A stretch of DNA of 60,009 nucleotides from a virus. Under the pieces are notes generated by a model that searched no databases, had not been told where the DNA came from, and saw only the letters and a list, made by a program, of their open reading frames with translations. The stretch spans positions 1 to 60,009 of the IMG/VR virus record IMGVR_UViG_3300017963_000053. One strand, given 5' to 3'. Within the stretch, counting starts at the first letter, position 1. Each line of letters starts with the position of its first letter. Shown piece by piece: positions 35,710-42,500 of the stretch. A program made the position numbers and the translations under genes.

Positions 35710-37338
35710 TTATGTCCACCCCTTAGGGCTTGCCATTTGTTTTTGTTTTTCGATTGCCTGCAGCGGAGCCTGTGGCGGCGGCTGAGGTACGGCGCCGGCT
35801 ATCTCACCTTTGAGGGCGATCTCCTTAAATGCAGAGCATCCATGGCTGGCCCAATCATGCAGGATCTTCTCCCGGTAGCATCCGAGCTTATCATTCCATT
35901 CCTTTCGAAGCGAGTCCAGGCAATCTATACCACGCTCGCATTCCTCCTCGTCGAAATGGCATATCGGTAGAATCAATCGGACGGATTCTATTTGCATCGT
36001 CTCTGATACCTTAGGACCTATCTCGAATTGCACCCCGGCTTCCTTGCACAGCGCCCATACCGTCTTATTCAGCGCCCAAACATGCTGAGACAGGTCATGG
36101 GGTCCCTGCCATAGCCTGATCCTCGTATTGTGCTCCTTGGCCCATTCAATGGCATAATCCCGGTAATGCGGGAAGCCTTCTCCAGAGTTTTCGTAATAAT
36201 GCACAAGATGGACCTGCCGGCCGACGACCTGGACAAACCATATGGCTGTTTCGTCATGGTATCCAATGTCCCAATAGGTATCTATCGGAAGGTGCTCGAC
36301 CACAGGTACCTTGCCGATACGTCCCTGCTTCCTGGCTGACCTCATCTGCTTCTGGTAATATGCGCCCTCCATCGACTTAAAGAAAGCTTCATCCGGAGTC
36401 GACGGGTGCTCTTGGAGCATGAATTCGCCCTGGGTAGCCTCTGTCTGGACATACCACGCCTTTTGCTCTGGAGTAAGGTGGACCCTCTGCTTTAACTCGA
36501 GATCTTCAAAATACTTTTGCAGCCTCTCAGGGATAGCAGTCTGGCCCGGGTCAATCCTGTTCAGGTCATTCTCCGGCCATCCAAAAAAGAAAAACTTGTA
36601 TTGCTTCTGGCCAAGTTGTGCACGCATTTCCTTCAACGCCCTGGCCTGCTTTACCATTTCGAAATATTTTCCCTCGCGGCCCTCCGCGGTCGATTCGATT
36701 GTCACGATATTGCCGGCATGGATCGCATTAAGGGTACCGGTGATAACCTCCTGTGCCTTCAATGGGTACCTGGCGCAGATCTTCCCGAGCTCAGAGATAT
36801 GGATAAGCTGGTAGGTTCCAGACCGGCCAGAGGTTGTAACCCTGATCGAAGATCCATTCTTAAACGATAGGTGCTTACTCGATATCCGGCTGCCACCCAA
36901 CTGATCTTTTAATTCTTCCGGTAGGTTATCGTAAGCAAACTTCACCTTTTTCTGGAAAAAGTCCTCGGCGTCGTCCTTATTGTGGGCTATAATAGCGGCA
37001 TGGGTGTTCGAGTTGAACATGCAGATGTCCAAATATAACAGGCACATGAAGGTGGTGATACCATGCTGGCGGGATTTCAGGATGATGTTACAATACCACA
37101 TCCCGAGGTAAAGCAGCTTCTGAGCGTAATTCATTCGAAATGGTATCTGGTTACCGTCCTTATTGACAATCTGGTAAAGATTATCAATTCGCCAGCGCTG
37201 AGAAGAGAACCGCTTGTGGAGCTCGATATATGCATCGATCTCCGCCGGCGGCATACCTGCTGTCCTAAGCTGCTGTTTTAATTCCTTATAATACTCAGGA
37301 CTCCTGATCCCCTGAGAGGTACTTTGCCCGACATTCAT
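35710..37338 (-). CDS. Terminase large subunit
   Basis: 542 aa. The ATPase part has a Walker A-like LKSRQHGITTFMCL (RQxGxTT), a Walker B ending in SE (QLIHISELG) and coupling motifs; the nuclease part starts with TYWDIGYHDETAIWFV and includes further acidic residues. It pumps DNA into the head and cuts the concatemer. ATG at 37338 with AAGGA is preferred over an upstream TTG. The small subunit is 4 kb away at 41669. It overlaps the small CPYC gene upstream by 44 bases. Confidence 0.9.
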   Translation of the reverse strand: MNVGQSTSQGIRSPEYYKELKQQLRTAGMPPAEIDAYIELHKRFSSQRWRIDNLYQIVNKDGNQIPFRMNYAQKLLYLGMWYCNIILKSRQHGITTFMCLLYLDICMFNSNTHAAIIAHNKDDAEDFFQKKVKFAYDNLPEELKDQLGGSRISSKHLSFKNGSSIRVTTSGRSGTYQLIHISELGKICARYPLKAQEVITGTLNAIHAGNIVTIESTAEGREGKYFEMVKQARALKEMRAQLGQKQYKFFFFGWPENDLNRIDPGQTAIPERLQKYFEDLELKQRVHLTPEQKAWYVQTEATQGEFMLQEHPSTPDEAFFKSMEGAYYQKQMRSARKQGRIGKVPVVEHLPIDTYWDIGYHDETAIWFVQVVGRQVHLVHYYENSGEGFPHYRDYAIEWAKEHNTRIRLWQGPHDLSQHVWALNKTVWALCKEAGVQFEIGPKVSETMQIESVRLILPICHFDEEECERGIDCLDSLRKEWNDKLGCYREKILHDWASHGCSAFKEIALKGEIAGAVPQPPPQAPLQAIEKQKQMASPKGWT

Positions 37339-37495
37339 TTTCAATCCTTAAGGTTTCGTCACAGACACATTTCCAAACATGGAGCAACTCGAAGTATACT
37401 CCATCCCCCTGAATTATATAGATTTTCGGCACCATATTATTAAAGCAATATGGGCACGGTGGCGGCATGTCTACTGGCGGCAAATTTATATCCAT
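37295..37495 (-). CDS. Zinc-ribbon protein, 66 aa
   Basis: CPYC (residues ~14-17) and CVCD with a later Cys suggest a C4 zinc site. The start ATG shares a base with the stop of the 199-aa nuclease-like gene (TAATG), so it is coupled to it. Its end overlaps the terminase start. Function unknown. Confidence 0.6.
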   Translation of the reverse strand: MDINLPPVDMPPPCPYCFNNMVPKIYIIQGDGVYFELLHVWKCVCDETLRIENECRAKYLSGDQES

Positions 37496-38094
37496 TATTG
37501 CTTCATCCAATTTTTGATATATTTCATATCGTAAAGATAAGATATCGGTACCATATATGCATTGGCGTCCTTTATCTTGCCGTATGGTCTGACAGTCCCT
37601 ATCGGAAGGTATATCGCACGCTTCCAGAATTCCTGTGAGCCAATCCATCCAACGGCCCAACCGTCGAGCACCGTGCTCTTGTCCTCTGGCTGGAGGACCT
37701 TTTGAAACACATATACCTGGCATTTCTGCTTATGGGGCTTGTTATCGTAACACGAGCTAACGAGGCAATCCCAATGTGTTAAAGGGTACCTGTGCACGGT
37801 GGCGGTCTTGATCTCTGTCCGGACATTACCGATCATGAAGTCATAATCGCTGGTATCGTGGTAGGATGAGGCTGGAAGGCCATATGTATACTTGAACATG
37901 AGCTCCCCCCTCGGTCCCAACAAATGCCTATGAACGGCGTTCTCGCTGCCGACATATCCGAACTGGTTAGTCCTTCTATCGCCTTTGACCCCTAAATGCT
38001 TTAAATTCGCTTGCTGGATTGCCGCTTCCTCTATATCCCAATTCCACTCTAACCTCTTGAATCTCTTCGGTGATTTAACCCTTTCCCAATTCAT
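37495..38094 (-). CDS. PD-(D/E)XK-like endonuclease, 199 aa
   Basis: The segment YDFMIGNVRTEIKTATV shows an Asp, about eight residues, then E-I-K, the core of PD-(D/E)XK nucleases. Surrounding strands and a C-terminal helical part fit a restriction-type or packaging-associated nuclease. The first gene of the packaging operon, after a structured 282-base leader. ATG at 38094 has GGAGG 5 bases upstream; a longer start lacks it. A packaging-site nuclease or homing-type function are both possible. Confidence 0.6.
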   Translation of the reverse strand: MNWERVKSPKRFKRLEWNWDIEEAAIQQANLKHLGVKGDRRTNQFGYVGSENAVHRHLLGPRGELMFKYTYGLPASSYHDTSDYDFMIGNVRTEIKTATVHRYPLTHWDCLVSSCYDNKPHKQKCQVYVFQKVLQPEDKSTVLDGWAVGWIGSQEFWKRAIYLPIGTVRPYGKIKDANAYMVPISYLYDMKYIKNWMKQ

Positions 38095-38376
38095 ACCTTC
38101 CTCCATAAATGTTGCGGATTAAGCTCTTCGATCTCACAGATTAAGCCATGAGGCTGAGATTGTCTATGCCTATATCCGCTGGTTGTAAGTTATACAGGCG
38201 GCTCATGTACGCCCGACTGCAGTTTACCCTCTAAATGTTAGCGGGACTCTCCCCGCTGTCACGGTGGTATTTGTTTTTCGGTCGCAGGCGTGGCCATCTC
38301 GCCCCCCTAAGTCTTGCACACCGTTTGTAGACTTACTCGGTAACCCGCTCTAACGGGTGACTGTAAATGTTGAAAC
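38095..38376 (-). ncRNA. Structured leader of the packaging operon (no larger gene)
   Basis: This stretch holds no frame of normal length but several strong helices on the - strand: ACCCG/CGGGT, AAGTCT/AGACTT, AGCGGG/CCCGCT, and near the gene a GCGGAT/ATCCGC helix enclosing ATCTC/GAGAT and AGCC-TCAT-GGCT. It lies between the promoter at 38377-38408 and the first packaging gene. Two short in-frame peptides (12 and 21 codons) are also possible. It could be a regulatory leader or a packaging signal. Confidence 0.5.
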
Positions 38377-38408
38377 CATAATACCATGGATTTGTATTTA
38401 ATGGTGCA
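38377..38408 (-). promoter_or_regulatory. TGCACCATTAA-N14-TATAATG promoter (copy 2), packaging operon
   Basis: On the - strand: TGCACCATTAA (398-408), 14 bases, TATTATG (377-383). Transcription would start near 38370 and read the structured leader, the nuclease-like gene, terminase and portal. The tRNA-Pro gene ends 60 bases upstream. Confidence 0.65.
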
Positions 38409-38469
38409 AAATACTTTATTCTTTGATACAATTCGTTGATCACAAACATACAAAAAATAAAATAAATGT

Positions 38470-38546
38470 TGGTCGCGGGAGGAGGATTTGAACCTCCGGC
38501 CTGATGGTTCCAAACCACCCGCGCTACCAGGCTGCGCTACCCCACG
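38470..38546 (-). tRNA. tRNA-Pro (anticodon TGG)
   Basis: 77 nt with encoded CCA. Acceptor CGTGGGG / TCCCGCG, D-stem GCGC/GCGC, anticodon stem GGTGG/CCATC with loop TTTGGAA (TGG reads CCA/CCN), T-arm GGAGG-TTCAAAT-CCTCC. All arms pair well. Confidence 0.93.
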
Positions 38547-38549
38547 ACA

Positions 38550-38625
38550 TGGAAGAGGGTAAAGGAGTTGAACCTTTAACATCCGGCGTCAAAGACCGGT
38601 GCTCTGCCGATTGAGCTAACCCTCT
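38550..38625 (-). tRNA. tRNA-Gln (anticodon TTG)
   Basis: 76 nt with encoded CCA. Acceptor AGAGGGT/ACCCTCT, D-stem GCTC/GAGC, anticodon stem CCGGT/GCCGG with loop CTTTGAC (TTG), T-arm AAAGG-TTCAACT-CCTTT. Three bases from the tRNA-Pro gene. Confidence 0.93.
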
Positions 38626-38633
38626 GATATTAC

Positions 38634-38704
38634 TGGAGCCAGATGCAGGAGTTGAACCCGCCCTCTGTGCTTACAAAACACATTAGCCCCCAGGGCAATC
38701 TGGC
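38634..38704 (-). tRNA. tRNA-Thr (anticodon TGT), very short D-arm
   Basis: 71 nt with encoded CCA. Acceptor GCCAGAT/ATCTGGC, anticodon stem TGTGT/GCACA with loop TTTGTAA (TGT), T-arm GCGGG-TTCAACT-CCTGC. The D-arm is GCCC-TGG-GGGC, a loop of only three bases instead of the usual 7-11, so the D-loop/T-loop contact cannot be normal. Confidence 0.82.
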
Positions 38705-38705
38705 C

Positions 38706-38781
38706 TGGTAGCCGATCCTGGACTTGAACCAGGGACCACAGCATTATCGGTGCTGCGCTCTACCAACTGAGCTAATCGGCT
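38706..38781 (-). tRNA. tRNA-Ile (anticodon GAT), C at position 33
   Basis: 76 nt with encoded CCA. Acceptor AGCCGAT/ATCGGCT, D-stem GCTC/GAGC, anticodon stem CAGCA/TGCTG, loop CCGATAA, T-arm CCTGG-TTCAAGT-CCAGG. Position 33 is C, whereas U33 is almost invariant in elongator tRNAs. Two bases separate it from tRNA-Thr. Confidence 0.88.
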
Positions 38782-38786
38782 CCATT

Positions 38787-38963
38787 TTATGCTGCCTTAA
38801 ATTCTCCGCACGGATCGCCATCACGTTTAACACATGGATATCTGCTTCTTGATCCATCCTTTTCTGTCTGACATTCCGGAGGGAATCTGACACAAAACCC
38901 CTTGTAAATCGACATCTCTCTATAGTACCGACAATCCTCACATTTATCCTGTGGCTTCGGCAT
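38787..38963 (-). CDS. Cys-rich small protein, 58 aa
   Basis: Found by translating the gap between tRNAs. It starts MPKPQDKCEDCRYYRE and has six cysteines in a CxxC...C...C...C...C pattern, so it is likely to bind zinc or an iron-sulphur centre. AGGTG lies 6 bases before the ATG. It ends 5 bases before tRNA-Ile. Unknown function. Small proteins with this CxxCxYY... style are common in phages. Confidence 0.7.
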   Translation of the reverse strand: MPKPQDKCEDCRYYREMSIYKGFCVRFPPECQTEKDGSRSRYPCVKRDGDPCGEFKAA

Positions 38964-39061
38964 AATACACCTACCCTTTCAGGGTAGACTTACAAGCTTC
39001 CGATTTCATTCAGTATACGTTAGATCAGGATGAGGGTTAGTCCACCCTCGTTTAAATGATG

Positions 39062-39135
39062 CGAGCAGGCGTCCGGTTTCACCGGCCATCACAAGGATTT
39101 GCAGATCCTTCAAGCCTCCACGGATTTACCCGCCC
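39062..39135 (-). tRNA. Degenerate tRNA-Cys-like element (GCA)
   Basis: Acceptor GGGCGGG can pair with CCTGCTC (two G-T pairs). The anticodon arm AAGGA/TCCTT has an 8-base loop TCTGCAAA holding GCA. The T-arm is atypical (CCGG-TGAAA-CCGG, 5-base loop) and no CCA is encoded. It may be a decayed or non-canonical tRNA rather than a working one. Confidence 0.35.
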
Positions 39136-39230
39136 TTGGCACTCGGGAGTCCTCTGTAAACCGCAACGGCTGCAACCAATTACGACTCCAGCAGGAAGCG
39201 ACCTATGCCCTCTATGGTTAATGTTTAAAT

Positions 39231-39319
39231 TGGTAGCCTGGCAAGGAGTTGAACCTTGCACGCCTATCCTGGAGCGACCAGGGTCTTTGCACGCGACTAC
39301 TAACATACTGAGCCAGCCG
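39231..39319 (-). tRNA. tRNA-like element with intact 3' half, isotype unclear
   Basis: The 3' half is a good tRNA: T-arm CAAGG-TTCAACT-CCTTG, acceptor strand CCAGGCT, A, CCA. The 5' acceptor strand matches at only five of seven positions, and the central part has a CCTGG-TCGCT-CCAGG hairpin plus TGCAAA but no regular D or anticodon arm. At 89 nt it could be a class II tRNA with a long variable arm, or a decayed tRNA. Confidence 0.35.
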
Positions 39320-39368
39320 ACAACCGGTATGGACTGACTGTTCTGCTTTGTCCAGGCCATAAAGTATT

Positions 39369-39453
39369 TGGTAGCGCGGGTTGGAGTTGAACCAACACAG
39401 GCCTAAGCCCACAGATTTACAGTCTGCTACCCTCGCCTATGGGTTGCCACGCT
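39369..39453 (-). tRNA. tRNA-Tyr (anticodon GTA)
   Basis: 85 nt class II tRNA with encoded CCA. Acceptor AGCGTGG/CCGCGCT, anticodon stem GCAGA/TCTGT with loop CTGTAAA (GTA), a long variable arm (GGGCTTAGGCC) as expected for Tyr, T-arm GTTGG-TTCAACT-CCAAC. Its 5' end overlaps the TAG stop of the upstream small gene by two bases. Confidence 0.92.
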
Positions 39454-39670
39454 ATTGATCTTCGTCCGCTGCCATCCACAGCGTTACAAAATCATCCGTT
39501 TGCATTGGAGACGGCTGCGGTATCTCATGAGCCGGATAAACTGTTTTGCTTTCCCATATCGAAAAAAGGCACCCGCATTTAAAGCATCGATAATACTCAC
39601 CATTAAGATGCTCCCACGGATAGGGATGTTTGCATTTAGAAAGTTTCCCGGCGAACACCTCTTTAATCAT
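39452..39670 (-). CDS. Zinc-finger-like protein, 72 aa
   Basis: C-K-H...H (CKHPYPWEH) and CFKCGCLF give a possible zinc site of Cys and His. Start ATG at 39670 overlaps the stop of the upstream gene by eight bases; a longer start would run far into that gene. The tRNA-Tyr gene begins inside its stop codon. Function unknown. Confidence 0.55.
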   Translation of the reverse strand: MIKEVFAGKLSKCKHPYPWEHLNGEYYRCFKCGCLFSIWESKTVYPAHEIPQPSPMQTDDFVTLWMAADEDQ

Positions 39671-39980
39671 CAGCTTTATACGGCCATGGTATTTCTGCAT
39701 GATCATACCATACGCTGATTGTGAGCTTCTCCTCCGGATCCCGTTCTGGCCTATCATCCTCTTCGCAAAGCCGCTTGTGGAAAACATAATACGCGAGCGT
39801 CAGGGGATTCGTATGGAAAAGGCGGCCGGCAAGGTGTTCGTCGACTACCTTCTCAGAAGGAAATGCAATGCTAAGCAGGTGTTTTGACACGAAAAAAATA
39901 CATTTTCCCGTTTCCTTCTTGATAAAAAGGACACGGTCGCCATCGTCTAAGTATCTGTATTCTCCTGGTACTATTCCCAT
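39663..39980 (-). CDS. Hypothetical protein, 105 aa
   Basis: Unrecognised soluble protein, with beta-rich N-terminal half (YLDDGDRVLFIKKETGKCIF) and an acidic C-terminal half. The ATG follows directly on the upstream stop, with GGGAGG inside the upstream gene end. Part of the small-protein block in front of the tRNA genes. Confidence 0.6.
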   Translation of the reverse strand: MGIVPGEYRYLDDGDRVLFIKKETGKCIFFVSKHLLSIAFPSEKVVDEHLAGRLFHTNPLTLAYYVFHKRLCEEDDRPERDPEEKLTISVWYDHAEIPWPYKADD

Positions 39981-40271
39981 TTAAGCGTCCTCCCAAAAGA
40001 CCGATATTTTATATTGTTTACCGCACCGTGGGCACCGTGTATTCACGATCTTATCTACCGAAAAAACGGATACCTCATAAATAGACTCGACATCCACCCG
40101 AACACCACAACACGGACCCTGGAACAGCCTGAGGATCTTCGTATCGTTAATATGCTGGTCCTTGACTGTTCGCCGGCTGTCGCATTTGCCGGTCATTAGA
40201 CAATCGTAAGCCTTCATTTCTGTGTTGATTCCCATTGCATCTAATGGGCGATCCACCAAATATCTATTCAT
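39981..40271 (-). CDS. Zinc-ribbon protein, 96 aa
   Basis: C-terminal CPRCGKQYKIS plus CCG upstream form a possible C4 zinc ribbon. ATG at 40271 has GGGGG eight bases upstream; the longer start would place the ribosome-binding site inside the gene. It overlaps nothing upstream and leads directly into the 105-aa gene. Unknown function. Confidence 0.6.
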   Translation of the reverse strand: MNRYLVDRPLDAMGINTEMKAYDCLMTGKCDSRRTVKDQHINDTKILRLFQGPCCGVRVDVESIYEVSVFSVDKIVNTRCPRCGKQYKISVFWEDA

Positions 40272-40309
40272 TGCTCCCCCTTTCAAATGAACTGGTAGCC
40301 CAGGGGATC

Positions 40310-40519
40310 TTAACCACCATGGCCGGCCAAAGCCATGGGAGCCTCACCCCCGGGTATTACCAGACCTGCTGCAGTCCAGGTTTTACCGTTTTGCACTCTA
40401 ACATTCGTAATGTTATTGTGCAAAAAATGGTTGGGTAGCCAGGTCTGGATCCCTGGCCGCCCCGGGCTGCATTCTCCGATACGGAAGAGCGCAGCCTCTG
40501 TCCAGATGTTATGAGCCAT
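40310..40519 (-). CDS. Hypothetical protein, 69 aa (uncertain)
   Basis: ATG at 40519 overlaps the end of the upstream gene by 11 bases, with no clear ribosome-binding site. The product has a central RPGIQTWLPNHFLHNNITN and a Gly/Ala-rich tail (GLVIPGGEAPMALAGHGG). No known family. The strand between 40290 and 40508 has no other candidate. Confidence 0.4.
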   Translation of the reverse strand: MAHNIWTEAALFRIGECSPGRPGIQTWLPNHFLHNNITNVRVQNGKTWTAAGLVIPGGEAPMALAGHGG

Positions 40520-40928
40520 CGAGAACAGGCTCAAATCCGATAACCACCGCGCTGCTGGCGCCCGATACGTCAGATCCATAGATACCGCGCAGGACGTCCA
40601 TCAGGACGATAGGATTGCGACATATGCCGTCATGCAACTTTGTGAACACAAACGGCGGGATATCTGCCAGGCTGCAGGTCATGACATGCGTTATGACAGC
40701 GTTGCCGATCTGCTGTTCGTCCGAATCTTGCATCGGCAGGACCTTGCCTACTAACATCGGTTTGGCCCATTTATCACCAATGCGGACGGTGAAATTGAGC
40801 CCCTTCTTAAACTCGAGGCGCTTAAAATCCAATGTTTTCGGAAGGATAGCGTCTCCTAAAGGCGCCTGGTATCCTTTCGGATTGCAGCCTTCATCCCCGA
40901 ACTCATCCATTAAAGGATCTGTGCTCAT
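40509..40928 (-). CDS. Hypothetical protein with PUA/ASCH-like appearance, 139 aa
   Basis: The segment FKKGLNFTVRIGDKWA followed by a beta-rich domain with MTCSLADIPPFVFTKLHDGIC resembles small phage proteins with an ASCH/PUA-type barrel, which often bind RNA or nucleotides. This similarity is by eye only. The ribosome-binding site is GGGGGTTATC. It lies two genes upstream of the tRNA block. Confidence 0.55.
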   Translation of the reverse strand: MSTDPLMDEFGDEGCNPKGYQAPLGDAILPKTLDFKRLEFKKGLNFTVRIGDKWAKPMLVGKVLPMQDSDEQQIGNAVITHVMTCSLADIPPFVFTKLHDGICRNPIVLMDVLRGIYGSDVSGASSAVVIGFEPVLDGS

Positions 40929-40943
40929 GATGATAACCCCCTG

Positions 40944-41150
40944 TTATAAAAGGTTTTTGATGTCTTGCACGACCTGCTCGACCAGCACAGGAATGACGAC
41001 ATTCGCCATATCCTCAAGCTCGCTTTCTTCTATCAAGATATCGCCTGTGTAAGAAACAAACCCATTTGATACCTCGACCTTCAACATAAACGTGCCTGGT
41101 AGCTTGTGGCCGGCCAGGGTAGCCCGTGCAAATATTCCCTCTCTATTCAT
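40944..41150 (-). CDS. Hypothetical protein, 68 aa
   Basis: Acidic protein with a beta N-terminus and a C-terminal helix (IPVLVEQVVQDIKNLL). The ATG at 41150 lies 10 bases after the TATAAT of the promoter at 41160-41191 and has no ribosome-binding site, so it may be translated from a nearly leaderless message. In-frame upstream GTG and ATG codons overlap the promoter and are rejected. Confidence 0.5.
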   Translation of the reverse strand: MNREGIFARATLAGHKLPGTFMLKVEVSNGFVSYTGDILIEESELEDMANVVIPVLVEQVVQDIKNLL

Positions 41151-41159
41151 TAATGACAC

Positions 41160-41191
41160 CATTATATCACGATTAATGTCAGAATGGTGCA
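41160..41191 (-). promoter_or_regulatory. TGCACCATTAA-N14-TATAATG promoter (copy 3)
   Basis: On the - strand: TGCACCATTCT (181-191; 9 of 11 matches), 14 bases, TATAATG (160-166). The expected start is about 41154, just before the ATG of the 68-aa gene. It would drive the genes leading to the tRNA block. Confidence 0.55.
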
Positions 41192-41292
41192 CCCTCTACT
41201 TCGATACACCACCATAAATATAACAGCCCGAGCGCGGCGGCTGCCAGGGCAATCCAAATGTCGGCATCTTTGTCAGGATCATATTTTTTCAA
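41179..41292 (-). CDS. Membrane micropeptide, 37 aa
   Basis: Starts at a TTG (KKYDPDKDADIW...) after AGGAGG ten bases upstream and contains one strong membrane helix (IALAAAALGLLYLWW). Overlaps the next gene upstream by 14 bases and the promoter downstream. Start codon uncertain. One of a set of tiny membrane proteins in this middle region. Confidence 0.5.
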   Translation of the reverse strand: MKKYDPDKDADIWIALAAAALGLLYLWWCIEVEGAPF

Positions 41293-41413
41293 TTTCGTCA
41301 ATCCTCCTGTTTAATTTAACGAGTACATCCAACACCCCTCTAAGCACAAAATAAATAGATCCGACAATCACGCAGAGCCCGAGAATCATAACGAAAAGAA
41401 CGTTCTCAATCAC
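41279..41413 (-). CDS. Membrane micropeptide, 44 aa
   Basis: GTG start preceded by GGGGG; one membrane helix (VLFVMILGLCVIVGSIYFVL) and a charged C-terminus (VKLNRRIDEIEKI). It lies directly after the 87-aa gene (8-base overlap). Possibly an anchor or holin-like small protein; function unknown. Confidence 0.55.
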   Translation of the reverse strand: MIENVLFVMILGLCVIVGSIYFVLRGVLDVLVKLNRRIDEIEKI

Positions 41414-41669
41414 GGAGCCCCCTTTGCTGCATTGCTGTATTACGGTCCTGGCTCGTTCTGTACGCTTCCATAGCCTGGTCGTATCCTTCCCAACCGTCGA
41501 CTCCGAAGGTCATAAGGATCAATAAGAATTTGACATCTGCCTTGAGTGCATCATATTCCTGTTTTGTGATTGTAACGCTCTCATCTGTATCCACATAAAC
41601 AGAAAGACCTGAATCGGTGCGGTGGCGTTTTATCGACTCATCCTTTGATTCAATATTCGACTCATCCAT
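41406..41669 (-). CDS. Hypothetical protein, 87 aa
   Basis: Acidic, helical N-terminus; then VTITKQEYDALKADVKFLLI and a Gly/Tyr segment (GVDGWEGYDQAMEAY). The ATG shares a base with the stop of the small terminase gene (TAATG), so it is coupled to it and may work with it. Not recognised. Confidence 0.6.
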   Translation of the reverse strand: MDESNIESKDESIKRHRTDSGLSVYVDTDESVTITKQEYDALKADVKFLLILMTFGVDGWEGYDQAMEAYRTSQDRNTAMQQRGLRD

Positions 41670-42220
41670 TATCCGACCTCATGGGGAAGCCTGCCCCTGT
41701 TTTGCCCATCGATTGATACCAGGATCTGCGTGAGATTGTTTATAATCGTGTCGCCTACCGGATCCTTCTTGAACCCCATAATAGTCTCAAGCCTATCGAG
41801 TGCGGCACCCTTCGAGTGGAATTTGAGTGTCCGCTTTGTCACGCCGGCGACGGACGACTCCCTGATCTCAGATATGGCCCGGGCAACATCGTCAGGCAGA
41901 TCTTGTATCGGCTTTATATTTCCGTTGTTATCATAAAGATCCTTCGGATTGAGGAATGCAATACAAGCCTCTTCCGATAAGATCCGGTCGAGATCGACAT
42001 AAAGATTCTGCTCTGCGACGTCCTGGGCCTTTGTCTCTAACTCGCTAAGCCTCTGTATTACAACAGGATCCTTAAGCCATCGTGAGGCCTGAGCCCAGGC
42101 GCTTTCCTTCTTGCAATTCGGAAAGACCTGCATATAGGCTTTGCCTGCAGAGCTCGGGTCCCTGAAATAATACTCTGCGAATTTATTTCTATTCGCTATG
42201 GCTACTGAGGATTTGCTCAT
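41669..42220 (-). CDS. Terminase small subunit
   Basis: 183 aa. An N-terminal DNA-binding region (NRNKFAEYYF..SAGKAYMQVF) is followed by a helical core (RWLKDPVVIQRLSELETKA) and a C-terminal section with AALDRLETIMGF, as in Terminase_2-type small subunits. It recognises the packaging site and delivers DNA to the large subunit. It lies 4.3 kb upstream of the large subunit, with the tRNA block between them, which is unusual. The start has no good ribosome-binding site. Confidence 0.82.
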   Translation of the reverse strand: MSKSSVAIANRNKFAEYYFRDPSSAGKAYMQVFPNCKKESAWAQASRWLKDPVVIQRLSELETKAQDVAEQNLYVDLDRILSEEACIAFLNPKDLYDNNGNIKPIQDLPDDVARAISEIRESSVAGVTKRTLKFHSKGAALDRLETIMGFKKDPVGDTIINNLTQILVSIDGQNRGRLPHEVG

Positions 42221-42232
42221 AATATCAGACGG

Positions 42233-42487
42233 TTACCAATTGATATCGAGTTGAATACTAAACCCAAGGAAGCCTATCCAAAGGTTTATATGGTTATAAC
42301 CATTCTGCCAGGCAAACTCAAAAGAGGCGCCGGCACCAAATCCAAGGGTCCTTGAGAGAAGGTCAGAAGTCATAAAGGTGAACGCAAGGCCAACCTCAGG
42401 GCATCCTGCTGGATCGCTCAGGTAATTCCAAAGTCTGGTTGCGCTTTCCTTAACACATTTGGTTATTTTCTCAAAACCTATAAACAT
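42233..42487 (-). CDS. Hypothetical membrane-associated protein, 84 aa
   Basis: Aromatic, hydrophobic C-terminal half (NGYNHINLWIGFLGFSIQLDIN) suggests membrane association or a beta-rich amphipathic sheet; the N-terminal part is helical. AAAGGAGG lies before the ATG at 42487. Unknown function. Confidence 0.6.
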   Translation of the reverse strand: MFIGFEKITKCVKESATRLWNYLSDPAGCPEVGLAFTFMTSDLLSRTLGFGAGASFEFAWQNGYNHINLWIGFLGFSIQLDINW

Positions 42488-42500
42488 GATGCTCCTCCTT

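Noticed and set aside
36517-36870. + strand frame opposite the large terminase
   Set aside because: Antisense to a clear gene.
38307-38582. - strand frame of about 90 codons over the tRNA-Pro gene
   Set aside because: Its translation is the tRNA sequence itself; no gene-like start.
39056-39337. Frames of about 90 codons on both strands between tRNA genes
   Set aside because: They are translations of tRNA and tRNA-like sequences, with no ribosome-binding site.
40310-40579. Possible tRNA-Met (CAT) on the - strand near 40510
   Set aside because: The CAT loop belongs to the end of a coding gene and the arms do not pair.
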